Assembly (NCBI RefSeq): GCF_918797505.1
Contig: NC_092801.1
Location: forward strand, 186,001-250,000
Direction of reading: 5' to 3'
DNA: 64,000 nucleotides
Source: Bemisia tabaci
Lineage: Eukaryota; Arthropoda; Insecta; Hemiptera; Aleyrodidae
Part shown: in pieces, positions 36,775 to 48,959 of the stretch
How positions within the stretch are numbered: the first letter of the stretch is position 1
Layout of the letters: every line of letters begins with the position of its first letter
Program-made: the position numbers and the translations under genes
The notes under the pieces: model-generated
Databases searched by the model: none
What the model saw: only the letters and a program-made list of their open reading frames with translations
What the model was told of the DNA's origin: nothing

Positions 36775-36969
36775 TCACAAAAATTCTGGATAAACAATGT
36801 TGCGAGTTGCCTCGGCTTCGTTGTGGATTCTGTCGGGGTTCGTCAACAGGCATACGTTTTCCCTTCGTCTTGCTCTACTCATTCCTACGTATAGTTGGCC
36901 ATGAGCGAATAGATTTTCTCTGAGATCCAGACCTACAAAGTTCAGTGTCTGGCCCAACGACTCCACCAC
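36775..36969 (-). pseudogene. Helitron helicase C-terminal fragment
   Basis: The 64-residue frame contains SLGQTLNFVGLDLR, then FAHGQLYVGMSRARR and NIVYPEFL. These are the last motifs of the PIF1-like helicase of Helitron transposons (the SQGQT motif and the HGQLYVALSR motif). A stop codon lies just upstream of the readable match, so Rep and most of the helicase are missing. Hairpin-rich sequence typical of Helitron 3' ends lies ~600 bp downstream in the same orientation (36110-36200). Confidence 0.75.
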
Positions 36970-36999
36970 GGTAATCTTTTAGCTCAGCTGCGTGTGAGC

Positions 37000-39900
37000 A
37001 TGAGCACGATAAAATAAAAACACCGAAGAGATTTAGGAAAAACACAGTAGAGAACCAAGGAAATCACAGTAGAACAGAGAAAAAAATACAGTCGAATAAA
37101 TAAAGAAAACTATTATCGAAGAAATTCTAATTATTCGAAAGTAATTAGCCGGCGTAATCAATGCGTAGCTGCGTAGGAGCATGAGCGAGATTTATCATCA
37201 ACTGACCGCTGGCCGCTAGGTACCTGGGTGGGCGAGCGACAATACGTAAGCGGTGGCATATGGTTCGATTGACAGAGGAGTGGGGAACGGTCAGACGTAG
37301 GGGAAAGGTTCAGGCTGAACCGTTCAGCACAGCGCAGCGTCAGTCACCGGGTGGGGAAGAGAGTCCGGGAGGGGACACTTCCCCTCGAGTGAAATAGAAA
37401 AAGGCAGAATCCTTCGAAGTTTATATTAATGATTTATTTACATATCTTTCCGTCCAATGCAAGAACTCAACTTTGAAGCACCACTTTCTTTCCAAGGAAT
37501 AAAAATGATTTGCAACTAAAAACAGGTCAAAATACGACAGAGGAGATAGTATAATCATGATGAACCTTAAGGTACAAGCGGGATCGTTATTCCTGCGAAA
37601 AATAGTTTTCCGTAACCCGCCGTACACGACTCAGTTGACCACAGGAGATTACCCGGGCCCGAAGTCATGTTAGTGAAGAAAGCCTTTCCTCTCATTGATA
37701 TCGCACCTTCTCCGACCGTATCTCTCACATCTTCGTTTCCCCTCATTGCAGCATGCATCAAATTGCGATTATCCGGAATATACGATCACGTGCCTTATCT
37801 GATCGAATCCGTCGCCCACTTTTACTGATACGGAAGACAAGACTTGTCTCACTGGGTCAACAGTCGGTTAGTTTAATTTCATTTCGAAGAGGACAGAAGA
37901 CCCATTGCTCTAGGCGCCCTGGCCCTGCTGATATCTAGGCGCCAGTGTAAGGCGCCATGCAAGCAAGGGGGGGGGGGGGAGGACAGTCGTTTGTGGATGA
38001 AATATTTTGCTCTTAAAGAAGCTTTCGTGAATAGTACTAAATTATGCTAATGAAGATTTTTATTAAATTTAAAATAATCGTATTTACTGTCTCAAGCAAT
38101 GAGTTTCTTCCAATAATGTGGCCAATTCAAAGAATAAATCAATCAGGAGAAAACTCCTAAAGAGGGATGTAAGTTTTGTATCTTTGAAATTAAAATAATT
38201 TATATCATCAGTAGAGGAGTAGAAATGAAACAGAATTTAGTAAAAAACCCATAAGTCAACAGAAATGTAAAAACAAAGTATAACAAAAATACATCAATAT
38301 ACCAACAAAATAAAAAAGTTGAATCCAAAAGCCTTTCGAAGATACAACCTAGCTCCATATGAGATTTCTATATTTCATTTGACCTAATTGTAGAAAAATT
38401 GAATAAAAATAAATAAAATCTTCTACGCTATATTTTACACGCCTGTCCTTGAAGATTTATTGAAGAAATCTAAATCCTCAATATTAGTTAAATTTGGTCG
38501 AAAGTATCTCGCCCATTGTTAGGAACCAGGAGGAAATAATGAGAAAAATAGAAAAAATTATTTTTTTCAGGGTGGACGGTGGGCCAAACGTTATTCATAG
38601 CATATCTCGGGCAAACTTAACGTTAATTTATTTCGAAATTCAAAAGAAAGAGACATCTAAAGTGTAAACGCGATACAACTATTCTCGCAAGATGGATTGC
38701 ATATGAAAAATGTGAGACGCGATGGCGTGAGTCGTGAACTCGCAATGCCCCGCTCTAGTTTAAAGCAACATTACGAATAAGACAAACGGAAACAAACTTA
38801 ACATGGAAATAGAGGGAGGGAAAGGATTCGCGTTAACGACGGCGGAGAGATACAACTATTCGTACTTGATGGACGTCCGTGCTGCATCTGAAAAATTGAA
38901 GGCGCGATGACGCGAAGCGTGAGTTCTCAATGCTCTGCTATATGCTGTCAATGAGGTGTCGCTCAGATTCGGGAGAAAAGTTAAAAAAGAGGCCCGAATA
39001 CGTATTTCCTGTTTTCGGCTGTGTTGATACTCGTTCTTTCTTCTTTTTTTCAGCTTCTTGCCTGATTCTTTTTCAGGATGGATTTTTAGACCCACGTCTT
39101 AAGCTCGTGTAAACCGCAGCACTGACGCGGTTCTCATGGAAATAATGGTGCTTGGATATGTCTAGTGGCTTTAATTTTTTATGTTTTCTTAAATTTTAGA
39201 AGTCTGTCGGTCACTTCAATACTTTCAATTTTACAATTTTTACTCAGTACGATTAATAAACTTTGAACCTGAAAATAGCGTAAACTTGTGCTGCTTTGCC
39301 AAAATTTTCTGAACCCCTCTCCACGGAGGGGATGCCCCATCAGAAAATATCACATTACGCCCCTTTAACCAGCCAAGGGCCTACGCCCTCAGATGCGAGC
39401 CAGTCCGACCCTGCACGATTGTGAATTGAAGTTGAGCATTGGGAGCTCTTCTCGCAGCAAATCGGTGGCTTCTTTTGCTGGTAACGAGGAGTTCTTTTCC
39501 GTAAGGGTGGTCTCCTTAAGCAAAACTTAGTCTGTAATTTTAATGCATCTCTTTCGTAGGAAACTCAAATCGTGGTAATTGTTAACAAGTTTTGTCAGTC
39601 AAGCAGGAGTGAATTTCAGGCTTTGGCAGTAAGCCCAGTGTTAGTTTTGATCAAAATATGTAACGAATCCATGTAGTAGAAGACCCCAGCCAAATTTTTC
39701 AGGTTTTTTCAATAAAAGTTCAGCATAGAATACTAGGGTATGAAGTTAGTCATATTGAAATTATGAGCATAAAGGCATGGGCTATTATTATTTCTACTTA
39801 GGAGGTCTAATTTCACCATTCCAATTTTTCTCTAAAGTTTTCGGTAATTTAAGAAGAATAATACAATTTCTCTTTCTTTGCTTGTTTTCAGAAATACTCA

Positions 39901-40353
39901 TCAAAAAACACTTAAATGATAATGATCTGCTTGAGAATTTCACCAAAAGTTTGAATAGAAAAGGAAACCACAGTATTATCCAGAATAAATTTTGGTGGCC
40001 TTCTCTTGCCCCAAGGGTGCCTTCTGGATGATGCAAAGCAGGGACAATAGTTAACATTATCATTGTTAATAGTCCCTATTTATCGATTTAAATTAAGCTA
40101 GAGTTTAACAACTCGCCCATTCAAATTTTTAGTTGTGTAAATAGTTAATATAAAAACACATATTAATTTGTAGTTATGTTCATCATACAAAGTTAAAAAA
40201 AGTACTTTAGGGTGATCTGGTCAAGAAAAGGTATCGCTGGTGATACTACGGAATCATATACCTCAGATTGCTTTGTTGGAAATTTTCAGGAACATGTCTT
40301 TTAATTTTTTCAAGGATGACTGAATATCGGTATTCCACGTAAGGATTAATCAT
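37000..40353. other. Intergenic, no gene seen
   Basis: Mostly AT-rich unique sequence. GTTTTCCGTAACCCGCCGTA near 37,606 and its reverse complement near 41,925 share at least 40 bases with adjacent CGATCCCGCTTGTAC, so parts of 37,560-37,640 and 41,915-41,975 belong to one dispersed repeat. Confidence 0.4.
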
Positions 40354-40873
40354 TAATGGAGATGTTGCATGTGTAAGAAATTTGCGATTTGACTATTGAT
40401 TCTTACGTAAAAGTTTGCGAAAAACACGATAGTGCCACAGCTTTCCCTGAAATCAACTCTAAAGCTCAAAAAAAGTTCTCAAAGTTGAGGGCGTAATGAA
40501 GGGGATATCCCACGCCATCCTGAGAGTCCACCTCTACGTAAAGACAAACTCTCCATGCAAAGATAGAGAGCAAATACATTGACAGGGTTGTCACTTTACT
40601 TAGGGACTCTAAAACTGTAAGCACGACAACCCTGAGGGTTGCCGTGCTTTCAGTTACCCTGCTAATGTATTTGCTCCCTATCTTTGCATGGAGAGTTTGT
40701 CTTTACGTAGACGTGGACTCTCAGGATCATTACAGCCTCAACTTTGAGAGCGTTTTTGGAGCTTGGAAGTTGATTTCAGAGAAAATCAGTGGGACTATCG
40801 TGTTTCTCGCGAACTTTTACATAGGAATCAATAGTCAAATCGCAAATTCCTCACACATGCAACATCTCCATTA
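40354..40873. mobile_element. ~520-bp foldback element
   Basis: TAATGGAGATGTTGCATGTG at left pairs with CACATGCAACATCTCCATTA at right. The arms run inward ~230 bp through GATTCTTACGTAAAAGTTTG, GGATATCCC and TTTGCATGGAGAG, with a short unpaired centre. Confidence 0.85.
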
Positions 40874-41533
40874 ATCCATCTCCATGTTAGGCGTTAACAT
40901 TTAGCGTCAAATCTTTGTCACTAACTAAACCATCAAAAAAAGACGGTCAAAATGCCAAAAATGGTCTCCAAAAATGAAAAAAAAATCTGAACACGGCGGA
41001 CTTTATGGTAGACTAGATAGTTGACTAGCTTCTATGTAATTTGTATTGCTGAGTTCAAAATTGACCTTGGTTTTTTTGCGATGACCCATTATCTTCCCAC
41101 AAAATTAGGTTTCTCAAAAAAAAAGTGGAATTTTTCGTGGGGATATTCAATTTTGATTCAATTTTTTTGGGAAAACGGTGCATAATATTTCTGCCGCCAA
41201 CCCTTTACGGGACGTCCCCGTCGCCTCTTCCCAGGTGGTATCCAATCCAAAACTTGTTTGGGCAACCTCTCCTCCGACATTCTTTGCACATGTCCATACC
41301 AGCATAACTGCCTGGACACGAAATATTTATTTAAAAAATAAAATAATAGCGAAAATTTTGAGTTACAGCTAAAAAAAAAATCTAGTTATATGCTATTAAT
41401 ATTTGATAGCTTGCCCTTGGCTGTAGATGACCTACTGCAGGCGCTTAAGCATGAACCTAACTTTTATTTTCAAGATCCATTTCTCATTCAATCTGTCCAC
41501 GTTGTGGCTCACACCTCTCAACACTATTACGGT

Positions 41534-41690
41534 CAGTGGCGTGGCATGCTTTGTGATATATCGATTGATCTCCCATATAAACCTATGGAAAAGGATCGAT
41601 AGACAGGGTATTTACACCTTAATAATCGATTCTTTACCATGGCTTCAAATGGAGAAATATCGATAATCGATTAATCACGCCTCGCCACCG
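41534..41690. mobile_element. 157-bp MITE, same family
   Basis: It starts CAGTGGCGTGGCATGC and ends CGCCTCGCCACCG. Flanks ATTACGGT and ATTGCGGT differ at one base, consistent with an aged 8-bp target duplication. Confidence 0.78.
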
Positions 41691-42772
41691 ATTGCGGTGT
41701 GGTGAAGAATTGGAAACAGATATGGAACCGGAGGGAAGCCTCAAAGACAGCTATCACCGACTGGCCCGACCGAGGAGACAACGATGAAAGTAGGGGAAAG
41801 AGGAAAAAAGCAAGAAAATAAACGTGGGATTCCCAATCGCTGATAACTGATAAGTCGTGAATGTAGAGTCGCTACGAGAGATATTATTCTGTGGCCACTA
41901 TAGCGGTGCACTAAAGTGTATGGCGGGTTACGGAAAACTATTTTTCGCAGGAATAACGATCCCGCTTGTACAAATAAGCAAGGACCTATCTTTGTGGAAG
42001 TCACGGGATGTTTTTTTTTTTTACGAATTTAGTATATTGGGCAATGGAAAATCATCAAAATCTCTTGCAAAGATCTATTACAAAACGTATACTTTTAGGT
42101 TTTGTTCCTGCTTTAGAAAAAACGACCTTTTAATCATGATATTATTCTGGAGTTCTATTTCAACGTTCTTTAGTAACAGTAAAAACCACAAGGGGCCCTT
42201 TAAAGAAATGAGCTGATCAAGAAACGACTGTGCACACGACCCTTAAATTTAACTCGGGTTAATAATCGAATTTCGATATATGACTGTGCGATTTATCGCT
42301 TTGATGAGGCACATCCGCACACGTGAATGGACGGGGGGATGAGGCCGGATCAAAGGCATTCCTTCCTCGAGGTCGGCCTTTTCAAGGCGCTCAACCTGTT
42401 GCCTTTTTAATCACCGGCGAATTGTGCGATGATCAGTTACCTCAAGCTGATCTCCACATGTCACGGGTGATGCTCCAAGGAAAAATGAATCGGTGACTTG
42501 TAAAACCCAACATGTACATCATCACATTCGCCTTAGAACTGGGCTATTCTGATGGTGCCCAGGGGTCATAGGAGACGGACTTTTCAGGATTTAATATCGA
42601 GTGATGTCAATGTTTGCTTAGTGCGGGTAATCCGACTCAAAGATCGTTCGGGCGAAATTAACTCTGTCAAGGGTGAGTGAGAGGCTGTGAAATTCGGATG
42701 CGGTGTTCTTCATTTTTTCGCTGAGCCAATTTCCGGAGCGAGACCAAGCTCGGGTAATCGGATTTGACATTT

Positions 42773-43030
42773 CTGCCATGCTAAGGAAAAACGCCGTATG
42801 AACATTCGACAGTTGTCAAATTTCCCTTGATAAAACATGTATTTTCGACAACATTCATGCAAATTTTCCTTTGACATTTTCAGTTGTTTTAGATTAAAGT
42901 GCCTACAAAATTGTCTGAAAATTTTGAAAAAAAATATTCACAATTTTCCCAGTAAATTCAGTTTTTATCGAAGGAATCTTGGCAACGTCTGAATGTTCAT
43001 ACGACGCGACGTTCTTCCTTAGCACGGCAG
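42773..43030. mobile_element. CTGCCGTG-family MITE (258 bp)
   Basis: Left end CTGCCATGCTAAGGAAAAAC followed by GCCGTATGAACATTCGACAG; right end GAATGTTCATACGACGCG then TTCCTTAGCACGGCAG. The interior shares TTGAAAAAAAATATTCACAA with the copy at 50384-51946. Confidence 0.8.
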
Positions 43031-43203
43031 ATTTGTCGACTGAAAAACGCCTTAATAAGGTGCTCGTTCGCGATATTGAAAAGTTAGGCAAGTCACTGGT
43101 CGATTTTGTTAAGTTTTTAACGGTTTGAGAAATTATTTATTTGTTTAGTTTAAGTTTTCTCGAGTGAATAGAGCTGGTTGCTATGAAATAATTGCGTTGA
43201 AAC

Positions 43204-44055
43204 CAGGGCCGGATTTACCTACTTGCCGCTCATGGGTCGCCTGTATTTTGCCGCCCCCCTCTCATTCGTTTTGAAACATCAATAAAAACCATCAAGTGAA
43301 CGTGCCGGAGGGGGAGGGGTGCATAAGACGCGTTTACCTGCTTGTGTTGGATACATTTCAAAAGTTGCAAAATTTCACGAGCTTGACGCGAAATTTAAGT
43401 TCCGTAAAACTATCTCTGTGTGGACAAGGTCCTCCATTTATAAGAAATGAACCAAAAGATTATGAAAGAACAAACATAAACGTGGTTTAATAATTTAATT
43501 TCCACCACTGCGTTGCGCTGATCGCATTGTGTTTGGTCCAATGCGTGAAGTATTCCTGCAGTCTTGTAGGCGCTATGCGTTTCACGCTGACCGCACCGTG
43601 TTTGGCGTAATGCGTGAAGTACTCATGCATTCTTGTAGGCGCTATCCGTTTCATGCTGACCGCAATGACCGCACTGTGTGTGATGCAATGCATGAAGTGT
43701 TCGTGCAGTCTTTTAGGCGCTAATATGAGTTACATGCCGAAGCCGCGCCGAGGGCTTGTCCATTTCATCTCAAGTCCTCGTCATCATTCCTCTCCGCGCT
43801 GAGCTCCAGGCCAAATTGTGTATTTATTTCCTCTCCTAACTCGACTAATTCAAGATACTGTCCTTTGCATCACCGAAAAACGACAAAATTATAAATTCCT
43901 ACACTCTCAGGAAAAAGAGATTTTGTTTCCTTTTCTTATTGATAATTTTTTTTTTTTTCTGAATCCGATTTTTTCTATACCTACATAAAAAAAAAATTGC
44001 AAAATTTGCCGCCATGGGCCGCTGCCCATGTGGCCACCCCCTAAATCCGGCCCTG
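43204..44055 (-). mobile_element. hAT-type non-autonomous element, copy 2
   Basis: It is the reverse orientation of the 1894-2910 element, with the same CAGGGCCGGATTT and AAATCCGGCCCTG ends. Three units of the ~70-bp internal repeat lie at 43510-43735. The 8-bp flanks GTTGAAAC and GTTTCAAC are reverse complements of each other rather than a direct duplication, which is unusual. Confidence 0.8.
43510..43735 (+). repeat. Internal ~70-bp tandem repeat, 3 units
   Basis: Units carry GCGTGAAGTA(T/C)TC and TTGTAGGCGCTAT, then CACGCTGACCGCA. The same array is in 47775-47990, two units occur in reverse at 2190-2340, and one folded unit at 10613-10674. Short frames across it are only periodic read-through. 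Confidence 0.7.
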
Positions 44056-44966
44056 GTTTCAACATGTTTAAAACCAAAATTTTTAAGTTTGAAGATTTTT
44101 CTTTTGCTCCTTTAATCAAAAGTCATCCAAAAAGTAGGAAATCTAATCCTAGTTTTCAAATACATACGTAAATTTTTATTAGGTCGGTAAACTTTATAGA
44201 ATCTAAGAATTTCCCCTTTTCAAATTGTATTTTGAATTTTTATATTTGATTTAGTAAATAATATACGTCGATTAAACAAAATTAAATAACCTTAAGTTTG
44301 ATTGCACCTGCTGGCAGCTGGCACTTATTGAGCTGTTCATATCAGCCTTTATTATATGTAGATTAGTTTGTTTTGGGCGGTGGGCTTTTGAACGAGGGAG
44401 TTGAGAAAAATTTCTTAAATGTATTTGATTTAAAATTTTAAGCATCTCTTTTTCCCTAAAAATTTAAAAAAAAACCGGTACATTGCGAGACATTGAGCAA
44501 CTTTCAAGTATACTTTTAAGTACTGAGATCTGAAAGTTTTGGGAGATACCGTAAAAAAATCGAGCATTTCTTCGGAAATCATACCTACTAATTCGGATAA
44601 TTTGTTGTTCAAAAATCAGGAAATAGCTCATTACTCTATAATCTGCGGGAAAATAATCAAATACATGCCTAGGTATTCGTCAGAATGCCTGATTTGAAAA
44701 TTAGCCGGCGATAGATACAAGGTTAAGGGTCGGTCTTTCAACCTACGATAAGCACAGAGATATTTTATTTTACAAAAACAAAAAATCAGCGCTCCACCTA
44801 ACGCAGATTCAAGCCTGACTCTAAGTTCGCCATGCCCCTCCCCCCCATCTCTTTCACCACATCTTGAGTTACGTTGTTTAGTATTCTGTTAAAATAATAG
44901 GTAATGCGCAAGACGAAGTAAAGCAACACGAGGGGCAGTCAGGTTAATTCTGTTTTAGTCTATTTG

Positions 44967-45463
44967 CAGTGGCGTAGGAAGGGGGGGGGGCCAGGGGGGG
45001 CCTGGCCCCCCCCCCCCAAAATTGGAAATAGTATCATCTGGCCCCCCCAGAAATTCTGGATGGTGCAAAAACACCATCTTTAACGGTAAGTCTCTGTCGC
45101 CGTGGCCCGTGAGAGGATGCCTCTGGCATGATTCTGGCATTCACTAAACATTTATTTCGCAATTTTCACACAAATGAGTGGTTAAAAGTGAGAAAATAAA
45201 TGGAATAACCTGTTGAATGCAACAATTTCAAAGTATTTTAACCTTAAACTGCATAAAACTGGGTGAATTTTATGCAGAAATTGAAGGAAGATTAACGCCA
45301 CAAGTGCCTCGAGATGCGCTCAAATAGAGTTAAAATTTCAAAAATTTTCCGGGGGAGGCCCCCCGGACCCCCCGCTGACCTGGGGGGTATTCCATACCCC
45401 CCAGACCCCCCGGTGGTGGGGGGCCAGGCCCCCCCCCAGCAAAATGGCCTAGCTACGCCTATG
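44967..45463. mobile_element. hAT-like MITE (CAGTGGCGTAG ends) with 8-bp target duplication
   Basis: The element runs from CAGTGGCGTAGGAAGG to CCTAGCTACGCCTATG and is flanked by perfect TCTATTTG at 44959-44966 and 45464-45471. The subterminal regions are extremely rich in G and C runs. No coding frame of note. Confidence 0.85.
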
Positions 45464-46009
45464 TCTATTTGATAAGGAGTCGAAACCAAGAAAGTGATAT
45501 TTTCACAATTAAAAGATAATCATGCATGCGAACGAAAAAGGAGAGTTATCATTTAATGATTTATTCAGAATAACGCTAATTAAGAAAATATCTATGAAAC
45601 ACCGCAGTAATATGGTCATTTCAACTATAGTTTATTCTCAGTGTGATAACGGCCCGCAAACTTCAAGAAAGGTGCTCAATGTCCCTTGTACTTGGCCCAT
45701 AATTATACGCATAGAAAAAAATAATCTATTCATACTAAACTTTGAAGTGTTCAGTCCAATAACGATATTTCTGGTCCGGGTAACTAAACCATGAAATACA
45801 CTCGGCACGATGCTTAATTCTCTGCTAAAATGATAAAATTTGTAAATTAATCAGGCAATTACGCTCAATATAGTTATGCAGACTTCAGTTAAATAAGTTT
45901 GTTCAGCATCCTAGGGCCCCTTTTTTTTTACCGAAGACTTTGATTGCCTGAATCAAAGACTTCAGTAGTCTGAACCGGAATGAATCGGTTTCTGTCAGAG
46001 GGGCATAAG

Positions 46010-46079
46010 TTCAAAAACTCATGAGCCCTGGCATCCTGTGTGATCAGCGAAAGCCAGGGCTCATAAGTTTTTGGACTTC
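46010..46079. repeat. ~65-bp hairpin
   Basis: AAGTTCAAAAACTCATGAGC with CCTGG pairs with CCAGGGCTCATAAGTTTTTG and GACTT. The loop is ~20 bases. Probably a minimal foldback element. Confidence 0.6.
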
Positions 46080-46596
46080 GCATCCATGTCCGTTCTTTAT
46101 TACTCAGCTCATTTCTTCAGGTAGCTCCGTTCACAGTATGATTAAGAGAGTTTTAAGGGAGCCATCAAAATAGCATCATACACAGGCGGATCCAGGGGTT
46201 GGGGGGGGGGGGATAAAAGTTCGCCCAATAAAAGACAGGAAGAGGAATGGAAGGAGGAAGAAGGAAGTAACGGAGGAAAAAAGAAGGAAGGGCGCTTGAA
46301 TTTAGTAACTGCTCATGACGAAATTGACTCTAACGGCAGCTTACTACATGCCCTAAAATTTCGAAAATTTTCTGGGGGAAACTCCCTCTTCCCATTCTCC
46401 TTCCTCCCCGCATCCCTTTCGAAGTGTCTATATCCGCCTAGGGAACTATGAAAAGGACGATTCGCAAATTCCGAGTAAAATTCTGCATTATAACTTTAGA
46501 GGCTTTAAACTTAATAGCAGTATAACTTGCAATGATTTGCCACTGCAAATTTGACCAATACTGAAGTAAAAATTCTAGGATTTTGCAAAATTTAAG

Positions 46597-47070
46597 GTAC
46601 ACTGAAAAAAAAAATATTGCTGAAATTGCCGTGCACGCGGATATTTCATGGCATGGTGTAGCTAAAAAACGAACGTGCAAACCATGCAGGTAAAATCGCT
46701 ACACAAATTTCAGCTAACTTACACACACGTGTGTAGGTGATTTTGCTCTCTGAAAAGCTACGTCTGTTACCTTTTTAGTTATTCTTCCGTAAATTTCGCT
46801 ATTTTTCCATAAATTCCGCTATTTCAGCCTAACTATTGTGCTATTTTTACTGTTCGTAAAGTACCAATACCAGAAAATGCAGTTACACTTCCAAGCCACT
46901 CGATGCAAGATTAACTGCATGAAGGCGCGCAGATGTAGCAAATCGGTGTAGCAATTCGTACTAGTCGTTCACTTGATTCAACACCGTGCACAGATAAGAA
47001 AGCTTTACGAAGTGAAGCAAATTTTGCTCCACCCTAAATCGGTGAATTAGCAATCCTTTTTTTTTTTCAG
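46597..47070. mobile_element. ~475-bp element with CACTGAAAAAAAA ends
   Basis: It runs from TACACTGAAAAAAAAAATAT to CCTTTTTTTTTTTCAGTG. The interior repeats GTGTAGC words, including CGCTACACAAATT. No frame. It abuts the hAT fragment at 47075. Confidence 0.45.
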
Positions 47071-47074
47071 TGAA

Positions 47075-47117
47075 ATACAGGCGGCCCATGGGCGGCAAGT
47101 AGGTGAATCCGGCCATG
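47075..47117 (+). mobile_element. Terminal fragment of the same hAT family, opposite orientation
   Basis: GGCGGCCCATGGGCGGCAAG through GAATCCGGCCATG is the reverse complement of the first ~40 bp of the 47444 element, immediately followed by ACCACCAC. It forms the outer edge of an inverted duplication (47118-47443). Confidence 0.6.
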
Positions 47118-47443
47118 ACCACCACAAAAAATACAAGTTACGGATCGAACCAAAGGATGAAGGTATTAAACATGTTTGTTCCATGACTGAATGAATTTTA
47201 GGAACACCTGAATTTACTTGGTTCAATCGTTGAACTGAATAATAGATTCCTAGATGCAATAAGTGATCCTTTAAAACATATCTGCGAGTTTGGTAAATCT
47301 GGAGGTAGTTCTCACCTATAGGTGAGAACTACCTCCAGCATCCTCCAAACATGTTTCATACCTTCATCCTTTTGGTTCGATCACTCAACGGAATAAACTT
47401 GTCCAAACATTTTTCCTCCGTAACTTGTATTTTTTGTGGTGGT
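47118..47443. repeat. Inverted duplication between two hAT ends, 40-bp perfect palindrome at its centre
   Basis: The left arm (ACCACCACAAAAAATACAAG onward) returns inverted as the right arm ending at 47443. At 47299-47338 a perfect 40-bp palindrome sits near the centre, its middle reading CTCACCTATAGGTGAG. The outer edges on both sides run into hAT termini. Confidence 0.7.
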
Positions 47444-48319
47444 CATGGCCGGATTCACCTACTTGCCGCCCATGGGCGGCCGCCTGTATTTTTCCGCCCC
47501 CCTCTCATTCGTTTTGAAACTTGATAAAAACCATCAAATGAACGTGTCAGCGGGGGAGGGGTGCATAAGACGCATTTACTCGTGTAGAACATATTTTTTG
47601 GGAAAGCTCTGTCAACACTACTAGCAAAAGTTCACGGAACTTTGCGCGAAAGTTAAGTTCCGTATACCTATCTCTGTGTGGACGAGGCCTTTCATTCATA
47701 AGAAATGAACGAAAAAATTATGAAACAACAAACATAAATGTGGATCAATGATTTTAACTTCCGCCGCCGCGCCGCGCAAACCGCACCGTGACTGGCGCAA
47801 TGCGTGAAGTATTCCGACAGTCTTGTAGGCGCTATGCGTTTCACGCTGACCGCACCGTGTTTGGCACAATGCGTGAAGTATTCATGTATTCTTGTAGGCG
47901 CTATCCGTTTCATGCTGACCGCAATGACCGCACTGTGTGTGATGCAATGCATGAAGTATTCGTGCAGTCTTGTAGGCGCTAATATGTGTTACATGCCGAT
48001 CGCCGTGCCGAGGGCTTCTCCTTTTCATCTCAAGTCCTCGTTATCATTTCTCTCTAAGTCGCACCGTTCCAGGCCAAATTGCATGTTTGGTCTCTCTCTT
48101 AACTCAACTTATTGAAGGTGCTGGCTCTTGTATCACCAAGAGACGACAAAATTAGAAATTACTATACTCTCAGGAAATGAGAGATTTTTTCGCCTTTTCT
48201 CGTTTGTAATTTTGTTTTTATAAATCAAATTTTTTTTATACCTTCACTTTGAAAAATTGCAAATTTTTGCCGCCCCTTAGATTCGCGACCCATGTGGCCA
48301 CCCCCTTAATCCGGCCCTG
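47444..48319 (-). mobile_element. hAT-type non-autonomous element, copy 3
   Basis: It starts CATGGCCGGATTCACC and ends TTAATCCGGCCCTG, and is flanked by GTGGTGGT and GTGGTTGT (7 of 8 match), consistent with an hAT target duplication. It is highly similar to 43204-44055 and holds three internal-repeat units at 47775-47990. Confidence 0.8.
47775..47990 (+). repeat. Internal ~70-bp tandem repeat, 3 units
   Basis: Same array as 43510-43735. The first spacing is about 69 bp; the second is ~78 bp because GCAATGACC is duplicated. The pattern is retained in both elements, so it predates their spread. Confidence 0.7.
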
Positions 48320-48959
48320 GTGGTTGTGAATCATTACCATCCCTTTAAAGGATCTATTTCTGAAATACTTAATACTGCTGAACTTTACCCTTGTCATTTT
48401 TTATGACGGCATGTTCAGGGGATGCCCTTTTTAACTGCCCTCAATCAAAATTTCTCTGCTACACAACTCTTCAATGCCCTCCCGCTTTCACTAATTAAAA
48501 CTATCATTTAAAATTGACCGTCCAAATTTATTCATTAATCTTCTTAAATAATTTTGCCAAGAAGAAGCGTTCTACCACATTAATGAGTTTCTAGGCGATA
48601 GCTGAATATGGAGATGTTAGATAATAGATCGTTTCTGAGGAATTTCTTGTTATATCTGTTAAATACTCAGCAGTTGAAAACCAACATATTATTACTCTAT
48701 ATAAAGCTGCTGTTCCCACTCACTATGCCCCCCCTAGATAAAAATTGGCCGAAGCGATTTCCTTTAAAATTGGTACGCTTAGCTATTGTAATGAGGAGTT
48801 GATTAAAATTATTCCCATTCAAATCCACTGCCTCGGAAGCCCGCAAAAGCGAATAGTTATTTCTCCATATATATAGTATTACATTGGAGATACGCGGTTG
48901 TTTACGCGAATCGCGCCGAACAGGTTCAATCCTGTTGCGTGACGTCACTGCCTTATAGA

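Noticed and set aside
43529..43802. Repetitive frames reading REVF-QSCRRY-type units
   Set aside because: They are translations of the ~70-bp repeat inside hAT elements, repeated at 47,788-48,115; not a gene.
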